A stretch of DNA of 64,000 nt. Origin: Sagittula sp. P11. GTDB taxonomy: Bacteria > Pseudomonadota > Alphaproteobacteria > Rhodobacterales > Rhodobacteraceae. Made by a program: the position numbers and the translations under genes. Under the pieces are notes generated by a model that did no database searches, was not told the DNA's origin, and worked only from the letters and a program-made list of their open reading frames with translations. Positions 54,679 through 64,000 of this stretch are shown piece by piece (position 1 is the stretch's first letter; every line of letters starts with the position of its first letter). The stretch covers positions 62,001-126,000 of the forward strand of contig NZ_CP021913.1 in the NCBI RefSeq assembly GCF_002814095.1, read 5' to 3'.

Positions 54679-55680
54679 TCAGCGCATTTCCCGGCGCGCC
54701 TGCACCACGTTCCACACGAGGATCGGCGTCACGAGGACCATGATGATGATGGCCGAGGCGGACCCCACGCCCCAGTCGTTGGCCCGGAACAGCTTGTCGA
54801 ACATGTAGTTGGCCAGAACCTGCGTGCCCCACTGCCCGTTGGTCATGGCGAACACGATGTCGAAGATCTTCAGCACCACCAGCGTGATCGTCGTCCAGAC
54901 CACCATGATGGTCGGATAGATCTGCGGCACCTTGATCTTGAAGAAGATCTGGAAGGGACCGGCGCCATCGACGATGGCCGCCTCGACCGTCTCTTCGGGG
55001 ATGCCGCGCAGGGCGGCGGAGAGGATCACCATGGCAAAGCCGGTCTGGATCCAGATCAGCACCACCATCAGGAAGAAGTTGTTCCACAGCGGGATCGTCA
55101 GCCACTGCTGCGGCTCGCCGCCGGTGAAGAAAACGTAGAGGGCATTCAGCACACCGATCTGCTCGGTGCCCGGCGGGCGGGCGTCGTAGACCAGTTTCCA
55201 GATCACCGACGCGCCGACGAATGAGATCGCCATGGGCATGAAGATCAGCGACTTCGCCACGTTGCCCCAGCGCAGTCGGTCGGTCAGTTGCGCCACGATC
55301 AGCCCGAAGGCGGTCGACAGCGCGGGCACGACGATCAGCCAGAGCATGTTGTTGCGCATCGCCTCCCAGAACTTCGCCTCGGAGAACATCTGCGTATAGT
55401 TGTCGAACCCGGTCCACGCGCCGCCCATCCGCCGGTCGGTCAGCGACAGGCGCAACGTTTCGAGGACCGGATAGGCAAGGTAGAGAGTCAGCGCAAAGAG
55501 CGCAGGAAACAGGAAGAGCCACGGCCGCACCATGTTGGCGCGGTTGATGTTGCGCCCCGCCTTGGGGCCCTTGGCCGGGAACAGAACCTTGTCCAGGATC
55601 TGGTTCGAGGCCCAGAAGTAGGCGAGGCACGCACCCACTCCGATCACGATCGTCAAAAGACCCTGTAGCGCCGGATGCAT
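54679..55680 (-). CDS. aglF: Alpha-glucoside ABC permease AglF
   Basis: A 333-residue MalF-type permease with an N-terminal pair of helices (about 8-28 and 50-72), the 'LSLTDRRMGGAWTGFDNYTQMF' block and an EAA loop in VEAAIVDGAGPFQIFFKIKVPQI. It pairs with AglG and lies 92 bases after the binding-protein gene. ATG 55680 follows GGGGGAG. Confidence 0.94.
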   Translation of the reverse strand: MHPALQGLLTIVIGVGACLAYFWASNQILDKVLFPAKGPKAGRNINRANMVRPWLFLFPALFALTLYLAYPVLETLRLSLTDRRMGGAWTGFDNYTQMFSEAKFWEAMRNNMLWLIVVPALSTAFGLIVAQLTDRLRWGNVAKSLIFMPMAISFVGASVIWKLVYDARPPGTEQIGVLNALYVFFTGGEPQQWLTIPLWNNFFLMVVLIWIQTGFAMVILSAALRGIPEETVEAAIVDGAGPFQIFFKIKVPQIYPTIMVVWTTITLVVLKIFDIVFAMTNGQWGTQVLANYMFDKLFRANDWGVGSASAIIIMVLVTPILVWNVVQARREMR

Positions 55681-55772
55681 CGGCCCGTCTCCCCCGCTGT
55701 ATGCAACCCCGCCCCGGACCCGGCGCCACGCGGGCGTCCGGCATGTGTCCGGGGCGGACTTCGTTCAGGCGC

Positions 55773-57038
55773 TTACTTCAGCGCGTCCCAGCTTTCCTGG
55801 ATCTCGGTCGCCACCGCTTCGGCGGATTCGCCGCCGGCGTAGTCCACCATGCCGGTCCAGAAGGAGCCCGCGCCCACGCCGCCCGGCATCAGGTCGGAGC
55901 CGTCGAAGCGGAAGGTGGTCGCGCCCAGCAGGATCTCGTTCATCTTGCGCAGCGTCGGATCGGAGAACGCCTCCGGGTCGACACCCTTGTGCGGGGTCAG
56001 GAAGCCTTTGAGGCCCATCCAGATTTCGTGCGCCTCGGGCGTCTGGAGCCAGGTGATCAGGTCATGCGCGGCCTGGTTCTCGTTGGTGATGGCCCAGAGG
56101 GTGCCCGCACCCAGAACCGGCGTGCCGAGGTCCTTCTCGGCGTAGGCCGGGAAGTAGAAGAAATCCGCGTCCAGCCCCACTTCGGTGCCTTCCGGGAAGA
56201 AGGCCGGGATGAACGACGCCTGGTGGTGCATGTAGCACTGCGGCGGCGAGGCAAAGAGACCCTTCGGGCTGTCGCGGAAGTCAGTGGAGGCGACGGCACC
56301 CCGGCCCCCGGCCACGCGGCCGTCCTCGATGAACCAGCCGAATTCCTCGATCGCGCCGACCACCTTCGGGTCGTTGAACTTCAGGTCGTTGCTGACCCAG
56401 GCGTCGTAGTCCTCGGGCGACTGCGTGCGCAGCATCATGTCCTCGACCCAGTCGGTCGCCGGCCAGCCGGTCGCACCGCCGGACCCGAGCCCGACGCACC
56501 ACGGCGTCTCGCCGTCCTCGACCATCTGCTCGGTCAGCGCCTTGAGGTCTTCCAGCGTCTCGGGAACCTCGTAGCCCGCATCCTCGAAGTTTTCCGGCAC
56601 GTACCAGACCAGCGACTTCACATCGACCTTGTAGAAGAAACCGTAGAGATGATCCTCGCCGTCCGGCCCGGCATAGGTGCCGAGGTCGACCCAGGACTGC
56701 CCGGCCGCGTAGTTCTCGGCCACCCAGTCGGCCACGTCTTTGCCCAGCGGGGTGAGGAAACCGCGCGACGCCATGTCGGACGCGAGGCCCGGCTGCGGGA
56801 ACACCGACACGTTCGGCGCAGAGCCGGCTTCGGCGTCGACAAGGATCTGCTGCTCGAAGCTGTCGGAGCCGACGTAGGACACGTTGTGGCCCGACTGTTC
56901 GGCGAAGGCATCCAGCACGGTTTCGACCATTTCCTGGTCCGGCCCGAGCCACGGACCGAAGACCGTCAGGTCCTCTGCCTGCGCTGCTCCGGCACCCAGC
57001 GTGCAAAGGGCAACACCGGCATAAAGCGAAGTTTTCAT
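55773..57038 (-). CDS. aglE: Alpha-glucoside ABC binding protein AglE
   Basis: A 421-residue periplasmic sugar-binding protein (SBP_bac_1 group). The signal peptide is MKTSLYAGVALCTLGAGAAQA, cleaved before EDLTVFG. The mature protein has the family opening 'LTVFGPWLGPDQEMVETVLDAF'. ATG 57038 follows GGGAGG; upstream in-frame codons to 57116 are not part of it. First gene of the operon, divergent from aglR, with two AglR-type operators between them. Confidence 0.94.
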   Translation of the reverse strand: MKTSLYAGVALCTLGAGAAQAEDLTVFGPWLGPDQEMVETVLDAFAEQSGHNVSYVGSDSFEQQILVDAEAGSAPNVSVFPQPGLASDMASRGFLTPLGKDVADWVAENYAAGQSWVDLGTYAGPDGEDHLYGFFYKVDVKSLVWYVPENFEDAGYEVPETLEDLKALTEQMVEDGETPWCVGLGSGGATGWPATDWVEDMMLRTQSPEDYDAWVSNDLKFNDPKVVGAIEEFGWFIEDGRVAGGRGAVASTDFRDSPKGLFASPPQCYMHHQASFIPAFFPEGTEVGLDADFFYFPAYAEKDLGTPVLGAGTLWAITNENQAAHDLITWLQTPEAHEIWMGLKGFLTPHKGVDPEAFSDPTLRKMNEILLGATTFRFDGSDLMPGGVGAGSFWTGMVDYAGGESAEAVATEIQESWDALK

Positions 57039-57113
57039 GAATACGTCCTCCCGGTATCCCGCCTGCCGGCGGGTGAAACTGAGCCCAACCACGCCCGCTC
57101 CGGCAGAGAGATC

Positions 57114-57125
57114 CAAAGCGCTTTG
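57114..57125. promoter_or_regulatory. AglR-type operator 1 (aglE side)
   Basis: Perfect 12-base palindrome CAAAGCGCTTTG, 75 bases upstream of the aglE start. This CG-centred form is typical of LacI-family operators. A TTGACA-like -35 for aglE lies at 57163-57158 on the minus strand. Confidence 0.8.
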
Positions 57126-57260
57126 AGCGAGATCAGCCTTTCCTAATCAATAGCGTGTGTCAACCGTGCGTCCAACAAATTAATGAAAAGCGCCGCTGCG
57201 ACGCAGCATAAAGCGCCGCATTGCGTCATGCCCAGTTCACGAACATTCCCTTGACAAAGC

Positions 57261-57272
57261 CAAAGCGCTTTG
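57261..57272. promoter_or_regulatory. AglR-type operator 2 (aglR side)
   Basis: A second identical CAAAGCGCTTTG, 147 bases from the first, directly after TTGACA (57251-57256) and 14 bases before the aglR start codon. It would place the repressor over the aglR promoter, giving autoregulation. Confidence 0.8.
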
Positions 57273-57286
57273 GATCACATGGCACA

Positions 57287-58327
57287 ATGAACCTCAAGGA
57301 ACTCGCAGAGCATCTCCACCTGTCGCAGACGACCGTCAGCCGTGCGCTGAACGGCTATCCGGAGGTGAGCGAGAAGACGAGAGCGCGCGTCAAACAGGCC
57401 GCGCGCGACATGAATTACAGCCCCAACACGCGCGCCAAGGGTCTGGCGACAGGCCGCGCCCATGCCATCGGTCACATCCTTCCGATCTCTGCCAGCCATG
57501 AGATGGTGAATCCCATCTTCGGCGATTTCATCGCGGGCGCCGGCAACGCCTATTCCCGCGCCGGGTACGAGATCGTCATCTCCCTCGTCTCCGACATGGA
57601 AGAGGAAAAGGCCTACCGTTCCATCGACGCGCGCGGGATCGTCGACGGCATCATCGTGCACGGCCCGAAGATGTCCGACCCGCGAATCGCCCTGCTGACG
57701 GAGCTCGGAATGCCCTTCCTGGTGCATGGCCGCGCATCCCAGGTGACGGAGCCGTACTCCTGGCTCGACATAAACAACGCCGGGGCCTTCCAGCGTGCGA
57801 CGGAGTTCCTACTGGACCTCGGGCACGAACGCATCGCCCTGATCAACGGGCTGGAGTTCATGGACTTCGCCTATCGCCGACGAATCGGGTACGAGGCGGC
57901 ACTGGCAGGGCGCGGAATGACACCCGACCCGGCCCTGATGCGGGCCGAGGAAATGACGGAGGTCTACGGCTTCCGCACCGCCGCCGAAATGCTGGCCGCC
58001 GACCGCCCGCCGACGGCCTTCCTCGTCTCGTCGATGATCACGGCCATCGGCGTGCGCCGCGCGATCCACGATGCCGGGCTGCAGATGGGGCGCGACATCT
58101 CGGTCATCACCCATGACGACGACCTCGGATACCTCAAGAACGGGCATTCCGTGCCGATTTTTACCGCCACACGCTCCTCCGTCCGCGAGGCCGGGGAACG
58201 TGCGGCGGAAATGCTGCTGGACCATATCCGCAATCCCGGCGGCAAACCCCTGACACACCTCATGGAGGCAGAGCTGATCATCGGCACCTCCACCGGCCCG
58301 GCCCGCAAGGTCCCCCAACCGACATAA
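57287..58327 (+). CDS. aglR: LacI-family regulator AglR
   Basis: A 346-residue sugar-responsive repressor. The N-terminal LacI helix-turn-helix is MNLKELAEHLHLSQTTVSRAL followed by the hinge 'YSPNTRAKGLATGRAHAIGHI'. The periplasmic-binding-like ligand domain spans 60-335. ATG 57287 is preferred because an earlier frame from 57221 would put 22 residues before the helix-turn-helix. It precedes the beta-glucosidase by 9 bases and probably controls both divergent units through the two palindromes. Confidence 0.94.
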   Translation: MNLKELAEHLHLSQTTVSRALNGYPEVSEKTRARVKQAARDMNYSPNTRAKGLATGRAHAIGHILPISASHEMVNPIFGDFIAGAGNAYSRAGYEIVISLVSDMEEEKAYRSIDARGIVDGIIVHGPKMSDPRIALLTELGMPFLVHGRASQVTEPYSWLDINNAGAFQRATEFLLDLGHERIALINGLEFMDFAYRRRIGYEAALAGRGMTPDPALMRAEEMTEVYGFRTAAEMLAADRPPTAFLVSSMITAIGVRRAIHDAGLQMGRDISVITHDDDLGYLKNGHSVPIFTATRSSVREAGERAAEMLLDHIRNPGGKPLTHLMEAELIIGTSTGPARKVPQPT

Positions 58328-58336
58328 GGTTTTTCC

Positions 58337-59659
58337 ATGCGCCACAAGCGATCCGATTTCCCCGAAGGTTTCCTCTTCGGCACCGCAACGTCCGCCTACC
58401 AGATCGAGGGTCATGCCTTCGGCGGTGCGGGCCGCACCCATTGGGACGACTTCGCCGCCACCCCCGGCAACGTGGTCCGTGCCGAGAACGGCGACCGCGC
58501 CTGCGATCACTATCACCGCTTCGCCGAGGATCTCGATCTGGTGAAGGCGGCGGGACTCGACGCCTACCGCTTCTCGATCAGCTGGGCGCGCGTTCTGCCC
58601 GAGGGCACCGGCACGCCGAACGAAGAAGGTCTGGATTACTACGACCGGCTGACCGACGCGATGCTGGAACGCGGCCTGAAGCCCTGTGCCACGCTCTATC
58701 ACTGGGAGTTGCCCTCCGCGCTGGCCGACAAGGGCGGCTGGCGCAACCGCGAAATCGCAGCCTGGTTCGGCGAGTTTACCGAGATCGCCATGAAGCGGCT
58801 TGGCGACCGGATGTTCTCTGTCGCGCCGATCAACGAGCCGTGGTGCGTGGCGTGGCTGTCGCATTTCATGGGCGGCCACGCGCCCGGCCTGCGCGACGTG
58901 CGCGCCGCCGCCCGTGCGATGCACCACGTCCTTCTGGCCCATGGTACGGCCATCCAGACGATGCGGGGTCTCGGCATGTCGAACCTCGGCGGGGTCTTCA
59001 ACCTCGAATGGTCCACGCCCGCCGACGGCACCCCCGAAGCGCAGGCCGCCGCGGCCCGCTATGACGCGATCTATAACCGCTGGTTCCTGGGCGGCGTGTT
59101 CAAGGGCGCCTACCCGCAGGCGGCGCTCGACGGGCTGGAGCCGCATCTGCCGGAGGGCTGGCAGGACGACTTCCCGACGATCCAGGCGCCGCTCGACTGG
59201 TGCGGGCTGAACTACTACACCCGCAAGCTGATCGCGCCGGATGCCACGCCCTTCCCCTCACTGAAAGAGGTCGAAGGGCCGCTGCCCAAGACCTTCATGG
59301 ACTGGGAGATTTACCCGCAGGGGCTGGAAGATTTCCTGACGCGCACCGCCAGGGAGTACACCGGAGACCTGCCGCTTTACGTCACGGAAAACGGCATGGC
59401 CTCTCCAGACGTGCTGGTCGACGGCGCCGTGAAGGATCCATCGCGGATCGCCTTCCTTGAGGATCACCTCGACGCGGTGCAGCGGGCAATTGCCGCGGGC
59501 GTGCCGGTGTCGGGCTATTTCATCTGGTCGCTGCTCGACAACTACGAGTGGGCCCTGGGGTATGAAAAGCGCTTCGGGCTGGTGCACGTCGACTTCGAAA
59601 CACTTGAAAGAACGGCGAAATCCTCCTACCACGAACTCAAGGCCGCGCTGCAAAGCTGA
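58337..59659 (+). CDS. Beta-glucosidase, GH1 family
   Basis: A 440-residue cytoplasmic family 1 glycosidase. The opening 'PEGFLFGTATSAYQIEG' is diagnostic. The acid/base glutamate is in APINEPW and the nucleophile in YVTENGM; 'NNYEWALGYEKRFGLVHVD'-type sequence (here DNYEWALGYEKRFGLVHVD split) closes the sugar site. No signal peptide. Placed between aglR and glucokinase, it releases glucose from beta-linked disaccharides brought in by the agl importer, widening the regulon beyond alpha-glucosides. Confidence 0.94.
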   Translation: MRHKRSDFPEGFLFGTATSAYQIEGHAFGGAGRTHWDDFAATPGNVVRAENGDRACDHYHRFAEDLDLVKAAGLDAYRFSISWARVLPEGTGTPNEEGLDYYDRLTDAMLERGLKPCATLYHWELPSALADKGGWRNREIAAWFGEFTEIAMKRLGDRMFSVAPINEPWCVAWLSHFMGGHAPGLRDVRAAARAMHHVLLAHGTAIQTMRGLGMSNLGGVFNLEWSTPADGTPEAQAAAARYDAIYNRWFLGGVFKGAYPQAALDGLEPHLPEGWQDDFPTIQAPLDWCGLNYYTRKLIAPDATPFPSLKEVEGPLPKTFMDWEIYPQGLEDFLTRTAREYTGDLPLYVTENGMASPDVLVDGAVKDPSRIAFLEDHLDAVQRAIAAGVPVSGYFIWSLLDNYEWALGYEKRFGLVHVDFETLERTAKSSYHELKAALQS

Positions 59660-59670
59660 AGGGATCAGCC

Positions 59671-60621
59671 ATGATCACCCCCGTTTCCGTAACCGTCGAC
59701 ATCGGCGGCACGAATACACGTGTCGCCCTCTGCGACGGGGGCGAGGTGCTGACCGGCACCATCCAGCGCTACCGCAACGCCGAACACCCGGGGCTCGAGC
59801 CGATCCTCGACTCCTACCTTTCCGCTTATCCGTTGGTCGGCGCGATCTGCATCGACATGGCCGGGCCGGTGAAGGACGGGGTCGGTACGCTCACCAATCT
59901 CGACTGGACGATCGATGCACGGGCCCTGTCGGCCCGCACCGGCGGCGCGCGCGTGGTGGTGTTGAACGACCTCCAGGCGCAGGGCCACTCCGTCCCGCAT
60001 CTCGATGCCGGCAGCCTGCTCACGCTGATGCCGGGACAGCCCGCCCCCAGCGACGTACGGCTGGTTGTCAACGTCGGCACCGGGCTGAACGCAGTGCCGG
60101 TCCACACATCGGGCACGCTGACTTTGGTCCCCGCGGCGGAGGCCGGGCACATCACGCTTCAGGCCCGCGATGCGGAGGAGTTGCGGCTGATCGACTGGAT
60201 GAGCAAGCGCATCCCTTCCTCCGGCATGGAAGAAATCCTGTCCGGCCGCGGACTCGAGAACCTCGACGAGTTCATCGGGGACGGTGCCGGCCGCCGCGAA
60301 GCCGCCGCGGTGATGGAGGCCTACGCAGCGGGAGAAGAACGCGCCCGGAAAGCGGCGGAGATATTCGTCCGCTATCTTGGACGGTACGCGGGCGACCTTG
60401 CCCTGACCAACCTGCCCTTCGGCGGCGTCTTCCTAGTGGGCGGCGTCATCCGGCACCTCGGACCGCACCTGATGGACCTGGGCTTTGCCGAGGCGTTCCG
60501 GGACAAGGGGCGGTTCGCCGCCTTCATGGAACAGTTCCCGGTGCATCTGGTCACCGACGACTACGCGGCGCTGCGCGGATGTTCAGCCCACCTGCAGGAA
60601 CTGCAGACCGCGTCGAACTGA
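59671..60621 (+). CDS. glk: Glucokinase
   Basis: A 316-residue ATP-dependent glucokinase of the bacterial Glk family. It has the phosphate loop TVDIGGTNTRVAL, the glucose-binding LNDLQAQG (catalytic Asp), 'NVGTGLNAV', 'EAGHITLQ' and the late 'LPFGGVFLVGGV'. It phosphorylates glucose from the two glycosidases for the Entner-Doudoroff route. ATG 59671 follows GAAGGGA; spacing of 11 bases from the beta-glucosidase suggests one operon. Confidence 0.93.
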   Translation: MITPVSVTVDIGGTNTRVALCDGGEVLTGTIQRYRNAEHPGLEPILDSYLSAYPLVGAICIDMAGPVKDGVGTLTNLDWTIDARALSARTGGARVVVLNDLQAQGHSVPHLDAGSLLTLMPGQPAPSDVRLVVNVGTGLNAVPVHTSGTLTLVPAAEAGHITLQARDAEELRLIDWMSKRIPSSGMEEILSGRGLENLDEFIGDGAGRREAAAVMEAYAAGEERARKAAEIFVRYLGRYAGDLALTNLPFGGVFLVGGVIRHLGPHLMDLGFAEAFRDKGRFAAFMEQFPVHLVTDDYAALRGCSAHLQELQTASN

Positions 60622-60745
60622 CAATCCGCCGGTTATGTCGCCCGCCTGACCCTCGATCGACGGCGGCGGCGGTTCCCTGACACCAGCAGAAATGTGCGCT
60701 CGGCATGCATCTTGCCGAATCCTGCAAACCCGGTCACAAGGCCGC

Positions 60746-63005
<2,260 letters not shown>

Positions 63006-63013
63006 CAGCAACG

Positions 63014-63042
63014 GGCTGGCGCAACCCAAAGGCGCCAGCCCT
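63014..63042 (+). terminator. Terminator hairpin after enolase
   Basis: GGGCTGGCGC, nine-base loop, GCGCCAGCCC: a perfect 10-base stem starting 9 bases after the stop, followed by TATACG. Confidence 0.75.
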
Positions 63043-63168
63043 ATACGCATGAGACCGCGTCGCAGGGCAATACCACCCTGACGTCCATAGAGCGATTGTC
63101 TCCGCCCGCCTATGATGGCATCCGGTTTCCGGCGCTTGCCGGGGGTCGGGACGCGCAGGGTGCACGCT

Positions 63169-64000
63169 ATGGCTTCTCCAACATACGACGACAGGCTCGA
63201 GGAGATTCGCCGGGCCGAGCACAGATCGCGGTCCGACACGCTGCTGCGCATCCTGCTCGTCGGCATCGGCGCCACCGCCTATTACATCGCCCGGCCCGAC
63301 CCGCTCGTCATCCTCTGGTTCATTGCACACACCGGCTCGGAACTGACGATCATGGCGCTGCTTGCGCGGCGGAATGTGCGCACGCCGCTGTTCGACATCG
63401 CGGTCGTGCTTGCGGCCTACGCCATCTCCGGCCTGATCTTCCTGTCTCTGCCGATCTGGATCCTCGCCGACGCCCCCGGCCCCGGCATGATTTTTGCCGC
63501 CGCGGTCACATTGATCGGCTACACGATCTACCTGCTGCACAGGCGTCAGAGGGACAGTGCGATCATTGCCGTCGACATATGCCTTCTGCTGACGATCTTC
63601 GGGGCGGCGGCGGCGATTGCCCTGCCGCTGACGCGCAGTTGGCAGGAGGCCGCGCTGGTCCTCGTCGCGGACGGCGCCCTGACGACCTATGTCATCGTCT
63701 CGCTGCTGGCCGACGCGCGGCAACAGGCACAGCTGCGCGAAGCGCAGCAGAAGTACGCCAACGCCCAGAAGGCCCGCGCGCTGAACCAGTTCGTCGGCGG
63801 CGTGGCGCATGACTTCAACAACCAGCTGACCGTCATCCTCGGCCATCTCGAACTGTTCGAGATGCTCGACACGCCGGAGGATCGGATGGCCGCACTCGAC
63901 CTCAGCCGCAGGGCCGCGCGCCGGGCGGCCTCCACCGTGCAGCAACTGCTCGCCTCCTCGGGCCGCACGCGCCTCAACCCCATGAGCCTGCCCCTCGGCG
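63169..64000 (+). CDS. Membrane sensor histidine kinase, N-terminal part
   Basis: The gene runs off the right edge; 277 residues are readable from ATG 63169. Six hydrophobic segments lie between about 24 and 182 (for example TLLRILLVGIGATAYYI and LVILWFIAHTGSELTIMALL). A coiled linker rich in Q and A (about 183-206) and the phospho-acceptor H-box GGVAHDFNNQLTVILGHL with His214 follow. The 'AHDFNN' form is that of PAS/hybrid-type kinases. The ATP-binding domain and any receiver domain are outside the window. The signal is unknown. It has its own 5' region after the eno terminator. Confidence 0.88.
   Translation, partial: MASPTYDDRLEEIRRAEHRSRSDTLLRILLVGIGATAYYIARPDPLVILWFIAHTGSELTIMALLARRNVRTPLFDIAVVLAAYAISGLIFLSLPIWILADAPGPGMIFAAAVTLIGYTIYLLHRRQRDSAIIAVDICLLLTIFGAAAAIALPLTRSWQEAALVLVADGALTTYVIVSLLADARQQAQLREAQQKYANAQKARALNQFVGGVAHDFNNQLTVILGHLELFEMLDTPEDRMAALDLSRRAARRAASTVQQLLASSGRTRLNPMSLPLG

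Overview
The window is a contiguous piece of a high-GC chromosome from an alphaproteobacterium, most likely a Rhodobacteraceae/Roseobacter-group heterotroph. I base this on the gene content and order (fabF-mltG, cimA next to cysS, the aglEFGAK alpha-glucoside operon with divergent aglR), on an alphaproteobacterial LexA box (GAAC-N7-GAAC) in front of uvrA, and on a recurring intergenic 'CTTCATCTTGG..AAATACCTC' hairpin element typical of that family. This is an inference from recognisable families, not a database result. I see no rRNA, tRNA, insertion sequence, prophage or CRISPR array; it reads as ordinary chromosome rich in transport and catabolism genes.

Layout. 0-7.7 kb (minus): a catabolic operon with an Asp/Glu/hydantoin racemase homologue, a complete peptide-type ABC importer (binding protein, two permeases, two ATPases), an amidase-signature hydrolase and a RidA-type deaminase cut by the window edge. 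7.8-20.9 kb: small housekeeping genes on both strands: a methionine aminopeptidase, an HNH nuclease, a carboxylesterase, an AlkA-like glycosylase, an MFS transporter coupled to an HExxH protein, an NDUFAF6-like inactive synthase homologue, a methyltransferase, citramalate synthase, cysS, an orphan BPSL0067-like papain-fold protein, a VOC protein divergent from soxR, MmcQ/YjbR and a cupin. 20.9-24.2 kb: mltG and fabF, then a tiny secreted protein with two dockerin-type calcium loops.

24.2-36.4 kb: a glycosyltransferase-like gene, then a second amino-acid/peptide catabolic locus (SDR, two M20 hydrolases, a DadA-like FAD oxidase, a double-ATPase ABC protein) divergent from its apparent binding protein and two permeases. 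36.5-42 kb: DUF1697, a STAS-like protein, a YbdK-type ligase, a GT4 glycosyltransferase, a GlsB/YeaQ stress membrane protein and a CaCA exchanger. 42.1-45.2 kb: valine catabolism, with isobutyryl-CoA dehydrogenase followed by 3-hydroxyisobutyryl-CoA hydrolase and 3-hydroxyisobutyrate dehydrogenase joined in one uninterrupted reading frame. 45.3-50.6 kb: small envelope proteins, a patatin-like phospholipase, and uvrA (SOS box) divergent from a rhodanese (SqrR/BigR-like operator).

50.6-60.6 kb: a full alpha/beta-glucoside utilisation regulon, aglEFGAK on the minus strand and aglR-beta-glucosidase-glucokinase on the plus strand, with two identical LacI-type operators 147 bp apart in the divergent region. 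It imports glucosides, hydrolyses them in the cytoplasm and phosphorylates the glucose. 60.7-64 kb: a DMT transporter, enolase, and the 5' part of a membrane histidine kinase cut by the window end.

Most notable: the fused valine-pathway gene, the racemase homologue lacking both catalytic cysteines, and three operators that can be read directly (SoxR, LexA, ATTC-N8-GAAT).
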